From Bufo bufo (lineage: Eukaryota; Chordata; Amphibia; Anura; Bufonidae): 64,000 nucleotides of DNA. The notes beneath the pieces are model-generated. The model saw only the letters and a program-made list of their open reading frames with translations, did no database searches and was not told where the DNA came from. Positions within the stretch are counted from its first letter, which is position 1. Each line of letters starts with the position of its first letter. This document shows, one piece after another, positions 57,147-64,000 of the stretch. Made by a program: the position numbers and the translations under genes. The stretch spans positions 690,983,175-691,047,174 of the forward strand of contig NC_053391.1 of the NCBI RefSeq assembly GCF_905171765.1. The letters run 5' to 3'.

Positions 57147-57729
57147 TGTCACGGATGGTGTACAGGAAACAATATGATACAAATAACAAACGATGACTAA
57201 CTGGATCCACAACTAAGGAACAAAAAGGGAGACCCCTGCAATCGACCTGCCGCTCTCCCTTATTGCTCAGCCTATGCGACCACTCTAAAGGTGAATGGGC
57301 GCATATCCACGTACCTCGGCTATCACTACAATAGTGAGGGGACACGACCACCGGCTCCCTACACAGACACGGAGGGAGTCAGGGTCACCTGGATCCAGAC
57401 AACAGAAAATCATAAATACTAAAACAGCACTTATCTGCAGACGACTGTGAACTGCGAACTGGTAGCTGGAAGCTGGGAGCTGATCTGCAGACGACTGAAC
57501 TGAGAACTGGGAGCTGGGAGCAAAAGACAGCATGCACACTCAATCCAGGAAGTTGTATCAGCCACACCCAACTACCTTATGGGGGAGAATATAAAGGGAG
57601 GTAATGAGTCTGACTGCATGACAGCTGAGATAGCCTAACAAGGTGAGAAACAGAAACCAAAACAAAGAAACTCAAAGGGGAGGATCTGAACGACTCCTGT
57701 CAGAGCTTCTCAACTGTCTGGTTGTGACA
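57147..57729 (-). repeat. Gypsy 5' LTR
   Basis: 583 bp, TG...CA, bearing the promoter for the element. Downstream on the minus strand the sequence is TTATCAGCCACCAAAACC, with no TGG-starting tRNA primer site; self-priming, as in some chromoviruses, is possible. Confidence 0.95.
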
Positions 57730-57734
57730 ATGAC

Positions 57735-58430
57735 ACAGCAACAACAGGCTATGGCACAGCAACAATAGGCCATGACGCAGCAACAGCAGGCACAGATGGA
57801 GGCCTAGGTGTGGCTTTGATGAGGACAGGGGTCCCAGCTGTGGCTTTGACAAGGACAGGGTTCTTAGGCATGGCTTCGACAAGGACAGGGGTTCCACGTG
57901 TGGCATTTAGGAGAACAGGGTTCCAGGTGTGGCTTTGAGGAGGGACCCAGAGGAGGTTTGAAGGATGAACATGGCCCTAAACATGACCCTTGAAGGGGCT
58001 TTGAGGATGAACATGGCCCTAGAAGGGACTTTTAGGAAGAACGTGGCCCTAGAACAGGATTGGACAAAGACCGTACTTCATGGGGAAGTGGTGAAGATGA
58101 TAAAGGTTCCAGGAGAGGTGGGGATGAAGACAGGGGTCCCAGATATGGCTTTGATGAGAACAGGGGTCCCAGGTGTGGCTTTGACGGGGATTGGCGTTCT
58201 CAGGAGTGGCTTTGACGAGGACGGGGGTCCCAGGTGTGGCTTTGAGGAGGGACCCTGGAGAAGTTTGGAGGATGAATGTGGCCCTATAAGGGGCTTTGAT
58301 AATGTATGTGGCCCTATAAGGGGCTTTGAGGATGAACATGGTCCTAGAACAGGTTTTGATGATGATCAGACACAGGGCCAGTTTTCGACAAAATGTGGCA
58401 CTGGGCAAAATCAAAACTGGGGCCCCAAAT
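57735..58430 (+). repeat. Gln-rich and [12 protein letters not shown] degenerate repeats
   Basis: CAGCAACAACAGGC units are followed by ~30-60-bp units encoding variants of [12 protein letters not shown] with many phase changes. A 196-codon frame (57965-58555) crosses them. No domain; probably a decayed repeat-coding stretch in hAT copy 2. Confidence 0.55.
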
Positions 58431-58544
58431 CTTGTAATAATGTACTAACCAAGGGCGTCGTTAGGTCAAAACATTCGGGGCTGGAGCCCCGGATGTGTTG
58501 TCCAGTGCCCCAAATGCAGGGCCGGCAGGGGCCCGTGGCGCCGC

Positions 58545-58735
58545 CTCCTAGCTAATTTATTCACCTCACTTGCCTCTGTCATCCACAGATCCCCTCCCCA
58601 CCCAGCGCCGCCTCCTAGCTAATTTATTCACTTCACTTGCCTCTGTCATCCACAGATCCCCTCCCCACCCAGCGCCGCCTCCTAGCTAATTTATTCACTT
58701 CACTTGCCTCTGTCATCCACAGTTCCCCTTCCAGA
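58545..58735. repeat. Triplicated ~61-bp unit
   Basis: Three copies of GCCGCCTCCTAGCTAATTTA ... CTGTCATCCACAG. The end of the unit (GTCATCCACAGATCCCC) is the reverse complement of the following minisatellite unit, so the two arrays form a foldback. Confidence 0.88.
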
Positions 58736-59165
58736 GGATCTGTGGATGACACTTAGGGGGATCTGTGGATGACACTTATGGGGGATCTGTGGATGACACT
58801 TATGGGGAATCTGTGGATGAAACTTATGAGGAATCTGTGGATGACACTTATGGGGAATCTGTGGATGACACTTATGGGGAATCTGTGGATGACACTTATG
58901 GGGGATCTGTGGATGACACTTATGGGGGATCTGTGGATGACACTTATGGGGGATCTGTGGATGACACTTATGGGGGATCTGTGGATAACACTTATGGGGG
59001 ATCTGTGGATAACACTTATGGGGGATCTGTGGATGACACTTATGGGGGATCTATGGATGACACTGATAGGGATCTGTGGATGACACTGATGGGGATCTGT
59101 GGATGACACTGATGGGGATCTGTGGATGACACTGATGGGGGGATCTGTGGATGACACTGTTATGG
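58736..59165. repeat. 24-bp minisatellite, about 17 units
   Basis: GATCTGTGGATGACACTTATGGGG repeated with few changes. Both strands and several phases are open because 24 is divisible by three. Not coding. Confidence 0.93.
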
Positions 59166-59500
59166 ATGATCTGTGGGGTGTCCCAGATGGCTAGGCCCTT
59201 CACTGTAGTCATTAACCCCATTCAGCAGTCCCCCTTCACTGAAGGGGGGACTGCTGAAAGGGGTTAATAACTACTACTGTGAAGGCCCCCCCCCCCTCCC
59301 GGTGGATGTGGCGGTGTAGGTGGACACGGCGGTGGAGGAGGAGGAGGTAGCCAACACTGGTTTTTGTTTTTTATTTTATTTTATTAAATTTTATTTTTTC
59401 AAATTTGGGTAGACCCCAAAACATTGGGAAATATAAAAAAGAAAACAAAGAGAATGTGCGCTGGAGTACAACAATGGCTGGGTGAGGCGGGTATACATGT
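59165..59500. other. hAT copy 2 interior, short foldback, no gene
   Basis: An inverted pair TTAACCCCATTCAGCAGTCC / GGACTGCTGAAAGGGGTTAA at 59213-59270, then C-rich and GGA-rich stretches and an AT-rich run. Confidence 0.6.
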
Positions 59501-59791
59501 CTATTCTGCACAAGGTACGGACAAGTCCTGTGGGATCCCTGCCTGGTTCATTTTAATGAACGTGAGCTTGTCCACATTGGCTGTGGACAGGCGGCTGCGC
59601 TTGTCTGTGATGACGCCCCCTGCCGTGTTAAACACACGTTCAGACAATACACCGGCTGCAGGGCAGGCCAGCACCTCCAAGGTGTAAAGGGAAAGCTCAG
59701 GCCATGTGCCCAATTTGGAGACCCAGTGGTTGCAGGGGGCAGACCCATCAGTCAGTACGTGTAGGAGTGTGCACACATACTGCTCCACCAT
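59501..59791 (-). pseudogene. hAT transposase C-terminus (copy 2)
   Basis: 96 codons carrying the dimerisation block (HWVSKLGTWPELS, VLSERVFNTAGGVITDKRSR, VDKLTFIKMNQ), closely matching copy 1 at 29746-30040. Coding stops being hAT-like at 59792, where 18S-like sequence begins. The central catalytic part of the enzyme is missing from this copy. Confidence 0.88.
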
Positions 59792-59803
59792 GTCGCATGT
59801 CGC

Positions 59804-60070
59804 ATCAACTTTCGATGTTCTTTTATGCGCCTACCATGGTGATCACGGTTAGCGGAGAATCAGGGTTCCACGCCGGAGAGGGAGCGTGAGAAAGTGATAC
59901 CACATCCAAGGGAGATCAATGGATGAAATGAAATGTGATCGAGCGGAAATGTGGGACATATTATTGAAGCAGAAAACATCAAAGTAAAGGAGGGGGTGCG
60001 CGGCAATTACCAACTCCCGACTCGGGGAGGTAGTGACGATATATAACAATACAGGACTCTTAAGATGCCA
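59804..60070 (+). pseudogene. 18S rRNA-derived fragment with internal insertion
   Basis: 59804-59915 aligns by eye with the 5' domain of eukaryotic SSU rRNA: ATCAACTTTCGATG, CCTACCATGGTGA, GAATCAGGGTTC, CCGGAGAGGGAGC and ACCACATCCAAGG occur in the correct order and spacing. After a ~85-bp unrelated segment the rRNA continues (ACTCCCGAC-CGGGGAGGTA, GTGACGA, AATAACAATACAGGACTCTT). It is diverged from the vertebrate 18S consensus at many positions. It sits in place of the missing centre of the hAT copy 2 transposase. Confidence 0.82.
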
Positions 60071-60170
60071 AGGGAGGTCAATGGATGAAATGTGATCGAG
60101 CGGAATTGTGGGACAAGTTGTTAAAGCAGAAGGTTCGAATGAAAGGAGGGGGCGTGCGTCAATTAAAGAC
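59915..60170 (+). repeat. ~95-bp direct duplication around the 18S fragment
   Basis: CCAAGGGAG(A/G)TCAATGGATGAAATG through GGAGGGGG and the GCAATTA word occurs twice, at about 59907-60008 and 60067-60163. The first copy sits inside the 18S alignment, the second directly after it. Confidence 0.75.
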
Positions 60171-60174
60171 GAAT

Positions 60175-60540
60175 TTTAGAAATTTATGTCACTGTCACCT
60201 ATGCAGAGCAGGGGTTTTTCATCTGCAAAAATGGTTTAATGTCACCCACCAATGGAACAGATGATTTTTTAAAATTTAGGTCCATGTCACCTATGCAGAG
60301 CAGGGGTTTATTCACGGCAAAACTGGGTTATGTCACCCTCCAATTGAACAGACGATTTTACAAAAATTAGTTCCCTGTCACCTATGCAGAGCAGGGGTTT
60401 TTTCACGGCAAAAATGGTAAAATGTCACCTGAGAATGTAACAGACGATTTTTTTAAATTTCGGTCCCTGTCACCTATGCAGAGCAGGGGTTTATTCATGG
60501 CAACATTTTTAAAATGTCACCCAAGAATGTAACAGACGCT
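60175..60540. repeat. ~90-bp tandem repeats, hAT copy 2
   Basis: Four units around CACCTATGCAGAGCAGGGGT (about 60208, 60287, 60377, 60470), each followed by GGCAAA(A/C) and ATGTCACC. Similar GTCACC-type units occur in the leader beyond 61320, so this may be leader sequence displaced into the coding region. Confidence 0.78.
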
Positions 60541-61285
60541 TTTGCACCCTGCTCCCTCTTCTGCTGTGCTGGTGGCTCTGTGCGACCACCGCCTCTTCCT
60601 CCAAACTGCACACGTCACTCGCATGACCTTGATTCCATGTGGGGTCTAGTACCTCATCGTCCTCCACATCATCTTCCACCCAGTCTTCACCCCTGCCTTC
60701 CTTGTCGGTCTGCACACTTTCGAAAGCCCCAGCAGTTGGCACCTGTGTTTCGTCATCATCCGAGACATGCTGCGATGGTCCTCCCATGTCCTCATCTTGA
60801 AACATAAGTGGTTGGGCATCGGTGCACTCAATATCTTCCACTTCTGGGGCAGGGATAGGTGGATGTCCCTGGGAAACCCTGCTAACAGAGTCATCAAAAA
60901 GCAGAAGAGACTGCTGCATGACTTGGGGCTCAGACTGCTTGGCTGATTTGCAAGGGGGTGAGGTGAAAGACTGATGGACATCGGCTGCAGGTGCCAACTG
61001 TGGTTTTTCAGCAGGAGACTGGGTGGGAGACAATGTGAAGGAACTGGAGCCACTGTCAGCAACCCAATCTACCATCGCTTGTACTTGTTCAGGCCTCACC
61101 ATTCGTAGAGCCGCATTAGGCCCGACCAAATACCGCTGCAGGTTCTGTCGCCTACTCGCACCTGAGGAAGGTGTTTCACTTGTGCATGTAGCTGGCACAG
61201 ATCGACCACGTCCTCTCCCTGCAACAGGAGCTCCACCAGCAGCACCACGACCTGGGCCACGTCCCTTATTTGACGCTCTCCTCAT
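60541..61285 (-). pseudogene. hAT transposase N-terminus (copy 2)
   Basis: Starts MRRASNKGRGPGRG at 61285. It is about 248 codons co-linear with residues 1-250 of copy 1: RG-rich start, LVGPNAALRMVRPEQVQA, acidic centre (DDVEDDEVLDPTWNQG). It runs out just before the BED finger, which is missing here. With the C-terminal piece at 59501-59791 it shows an internal deletion of the BED and catalytic parts. Confidence 0.85.
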
Positions 61286-62215
61286 TCTTTGCGTTTACCA
61301 ACCAAACTAACAGATGGTTTATGTCAGGCGACAATGTATCCGCCAATAGTCAACAATTAATTTCACAGACAGTAAGGCAGTGCCGGTGTCATAAAGAGGA
61401 AAAATTTCTTGAGGTCACACAACAGTGTGACAGGCGAATTTTATACAATTACTTCACGGTCACAAAAAATGTGAATTTGCCAACCAACAATGTAACAGCA
61501 GTATTGACTGGTTGTATTGGACTGTGACAAATGCAACAAAGGCCGCAAATGTATTATCTTGCCACAAAATGGGTGTTTTTTGAAAACCAGAATATAACAA
61601 CGGTATTTAAGGCTTGTATTGGACTGTCACAAATGCAGTGCAGGGCACAAATGTATTTTTTAGCAAAAAAAATAATACTTTGTCCCCACAGAATCTAACA
61701 GATGGATTTAATTGGATTGTACTTTACAGAAAAAAAATTGAATATGTCGCCCCCTGTATCCCTGAACTCACAGACCGATTCCCTATATTATTTCCCCTTC
61801 CCCTGGCACATATGCAGTGCAGGTGCACTAAAAAAATTGCTATATGTTGCCCACTGAACTAATAGAACAGGGTAAAATTATTGTCCCTGGTACATATGCT
61901 GTGCTGGTGCACTGAACTTGCACAAAATGACCGCTGACGCCCACCTAACTAACAGACGGATAAAAGTTATTTTTCTCTGTCACTGGGCTCAGGGCAGGGT
62001 AAAAAAAAATTGCACTGCACCCACAAAACAAAATCGCTGTAGATCGCAGAGTTAACAACAAGTTCTGATAACAGATAGATTCTTTCCCATTCTCTCCCTC
62101 ACAGCAGCAGCATCCTCTCCCTACATTAGTAGCAGCAGAGTGACGAGCGGCGCTACATGACTCCAGTTTATATAGAGGCTGGGTCACATGCTGCACTGGC
62201 CAATCACAGCCATTT
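61286..62215 (-). other. hAT copy 2 5' leader
   Basis: Non-coding repeats with TCACAAATGCAGTGCAGG and AACTAACAGA(C/T)GG words at ~100-150-bp spacing. 61980-62215 is an inverted match to 63160-63420 (AGGCTGGGTCACATGCTGCA word), showing head-to-head hAT ends. Confidence 0.65.
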
Positions 62216-62957
62216 CTACACCACCATATAACCAGTATACCTCTATATAACTCCATACACCACCATATAAACAGTATACCTCCATATAACCCCATACACC
62301 GCCATATAAATAGTATACCTCCATATAACTCCATACACCGCCATATAACCAGTATACCTCCATATAACATCGCCAAATAACCAGTATACCTCCATATAAC
62401 CCATACACCATTATATAACCAGTATACCTCGATATAACCCCATACACCACCATATAACCAGTATACCTCCATATAACCCATACACCATTATATAACCAGT
62501 ATACCTCCATATAACCCCATACACCACCATATAACCAGTATACCTCCATATAACCCCATACATCACTATATAACCAGTATACCTCCATATAACCCCATAC
62601 ACCACCATATAACCAGTATATCTCTATATAACCCCATACACCACCATATAACCAGTATACCTCCATATAACCCCATACATCACCATATAACCAATATACC
62701 TCTATATAACCCCATACACCACCATATAACCAGTATACCTCTATATAACCCCATACACCACCATATAACCAGTATACCTCCATATAAACCCATACACCAC
62801 CATATAACCAGTATACCTCCATATAACACCATACATCACCACATAACCAGTATACCTCATTTAACCCCATACATCACCATATAACCAGTATACCTCATAT
62901 AACCCCATACATTACCATATAACCAGTATACCTCCATATAACACCATACATCACCAT
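62216..62957. repeat. 39-bp minisatellite, about 19 units
   Basis: CCATATAACCAGTATACCTC plus CATATAACCCCATACACCA, with small variants. 39 is divisible by three, so minus-strand frames repeat a 13-residue WLYGGVWGYMEVY unit over 228 codons. Alternating TATA content predicts easy unwinding. It lies exactly between two hAT 5' ends. Confidence 0.93.
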
Positions 62958-62963
62958 ATAACT

Positions 62964-63432
62964 AGAGTTGAGCGAACCCGAACTGTAAAGTTCGGGTTCG
63001 AACCGAACTTTAGGGTTTTCGGCACCCGGACCCGAACCCGAACATTTACGTAAAAGTTTGGGTTCGGGTTCGGTGTTCGGCGATTTTTATGGCGCTTTTT
63101 GAAACGCTGGAAAGCAGCCAATCAACAAGCGTCATACTACTTGCCCCAAAAGGCCATCACAGCCATGCCTACTATTGGCATGGCTGTGATTGGCCAACTG
63201 CAGCATGTGACCCAGCCTCTATTTAAGCTGGAGTCACGTAGCGCCGCCCGTCACTCTGCTCGGATTAGTGTAGGGAGAGGCTGCAGCTGCTGTGAGGGAG
63301 AGATCAGGGAGAAATCTTATCAAGAACTGCTTTTATACTCAGCGATCTACAGCAAATGTGTTTTGTGGGTGCAGTGCACAATTTTTTTAAGCCTGCCCTG
63401 AGCCAACTACTGCTGAAAAAGAACTTTTTTTT
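62964..63432 (+). mobile_element. hAT element copy 3, 5' end only
   Basis: Starts TAGAGTTGAGCGAACCCGAAC and matches the reverse complement of the copy 1 end (34503 leftward) through GTTCGG-rich, TGATTGGCCAACTGCAGCAT and leader sequence. It stops where retroviral pol-like sequence starts; no transposase remains. Orientation is opposite to copy 2. Confidence 0.85.
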
Positions 63433-63439
63433 CTTCAGT

Positions 63440-64000
63440 TAGTCAATATCAATACATGATCGGCAGCCATTTTATGCAACGATAGTGCACCAGCACAGGA
63501 TATCGGCAAAAGTCGCATATTCTCGACCATAGATGTTGCCAATGGGTTCTTTTCAATTAAACTCACTGAAAACTGTGGGTACAAATTTGCCTTTACAGTA
63601 GGGGACAAACAATACATGTTCGGTGTACTCCCCCAGGGGTTCCACAGTAGTCCCACGTATTTTCACCAGGCATTGGCGGCCGTTCTGAGTGTATTTTCAC
63701 GGCCGGGATGCCTTCTGCAATACGTGGACGTATTATGGATTTCAGTGGCCGGAGTCTGCATGTGAACCACAAAGCCAAGTATGTTCTGTACCAGTTACTG
63801 AACCTAACTGGAACCGAACATGACTGTGGCCAACCAGCGCATATCAACGCGCCACAAATTCTCAGGACCGATAAACATCGAGAAGACAGAGTCATCTTTT
63901 ACATGGATGGGACCTATGTCACAGGTTTTGCTGTGCTGGATGAGACCACAGGTACCCAGAATCTTGACAAGTTACCAGGTCACATGTTGGCACAGCGGGC
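63440..64000 (+). pseudogene. Endogenous retrovirus pol fragment (RT and RNase H), broken
   Basis: Plus-strand reading from about 63500 shows a retroviral-type RT palm: DVANGFFSIKL, the VLPQGFHSSPTYF motif, and an active-site box that reads YVDV instead of YVDD (about 63720). A TGA follows at about 63764. Farther on, another phase carries an RNase H-like YMDG start (about 63900) and continues to the window edge. No LTR, gag or env is visible. The stops, the changed active site and the missing 5' part mark an old dead copy. The class (gamma/epsilon-like) is a guess from motif style. Confidence 0.7.

Larger units (their letters stand above)
52307..57729 (-). mobile_element. Ty3/Gypsy chromovirus, structurally complete
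   Basis: 5423 bp, LTRs 596 and 583 bp, 5-bp duplication ATGAC at 52302-52306 and 57730-57734, one uninterrupted gag-pol frame. The LTRs are almost identical apart from one small block (15 versus 2 nt) and isolated substitutions, so insertion is recent. A chromodomain at the C-terminus marks it as a chromovirus, as in vertebrate sushi-like lineages. Confidence 0.96.
51530..62220 (-). mobile_element. hAT element copy 2, deletion derivative with nested insertions
   Basis: The left end TAGTGTTGAGTGGACC matches the hAT copy 1 end family, and the next 200 bp (CCCGAACTTTAGGGCTG ... AAATGTGGATAGGGAAATGA) align with 27640-27750. Transposase pieces on the minus strand lie at 59501-59791 and 60509-61285. 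The 5' leader runs to about 62215 (GGCCAATCACAGCC), after which a minisatellite replaces the terminus. It contains a Gypsy element, an 18S-like stretch and several arrays. No target duplication can be read because the right end is lost. Confidence 0.75.

Noticed and set aside
58753..59157. Open frames on both strands (SVIHRSPI and VDDTYGGS repeats)
   Set aside because: A product of the 24-bp minisatellite.
62184..62870. 228-codon Tyr/Trp/Gly-rich frame
   Set aside because: A product of a 39-bp repeat whose length is divisible by three. No flanking gene structure.

Overview
The window looks like a gene-poor, repeat-saturated stretch of a vertebrate nuclear genome, most likely an anuran amphibian. 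Pointers are TTAA-flanked T2/Kolobok-type MITEs (TTAAAGGG + CTGTCACC ends), hAT elements with GAGTTGAGCGAAC ends, a Ngaro-type tyrosine-recombinase retrotransposon, Penelope-like elements (PLEs) with hammerhead ribozymes, a Harbinger element with its MADF/MYB-like partner gene, and a chromodomain Ty3/Gypsy element. I recognise no host protein-coding gene, tRNA or CRISPR array. The only rRNA-like sequence is a diverged 18S-derived fragment inside a transposon.

Layout. 1-2.5 kb: unclassified sequence carrying a hAT MITE (613-1845). 2.5-23.4 kb: a T2-type foldback MITE split by a 20-kb insertion, 2599-22614, flanked by a 15-bp direct repeat. That insertion holds two Penelope bodies head to head (left copy on the minus strand, right copy on the plus strand), four long pseudo-LTR segments and four hammerhead ribozymes. 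The left body is itself split by two adjoining TTAA elements (6609-12425). 23.4-25.05 kb: unclassified. 25.05-51.5 kb: remnants of an old hAT element that received a 17.2-kb Harbinger element (26351-43559, TAA target duplication) and a Ngaro element (about 43.9-51.0 kb). The Harbinger carries a plus-strand MADF-type accessory gene and a minus-strand DDE transposase. Its accessory gene is split by a 7-kb autonomous-type hAT (27509-34502), and one of its introns holds a T2 MITE that contains a solo LTR that contains a hAT MITE. The Ngaro (gag, RT-RNase H, tyrosine recombinase, SGNH hydrolase) is split by a hAT MITE and a Harbinger MITE.

51.5-63.4 kb: a second hAT copy whose transposase centre is missing and whose 18S-rRNA-like stretch lies at 59804-60070. 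It contains a structurally intact, young Ty3/Gypsy chromovirus (52307-57729, one 1424-codon gag-pol frame, near-identical LTRs, 5-bp target duplication) and several minisatellites. A third hAT end begins at 62964 head to head with the second copy. From about 63.44 kb to the window end lies a broken endogenous retroviral pol fragment.

The genes work as parts of selfish elements rather than as a shared pathway: Harbinger transposase with its MADF partner; PLE reverse transcriptase/GIY-YIG with ribozyme-processed transcripts; Ngaro RT with tyrosine recombinase; Gypsy gag-pol with chromodomain targeting. The target-site duplications make the order of insertions readable.
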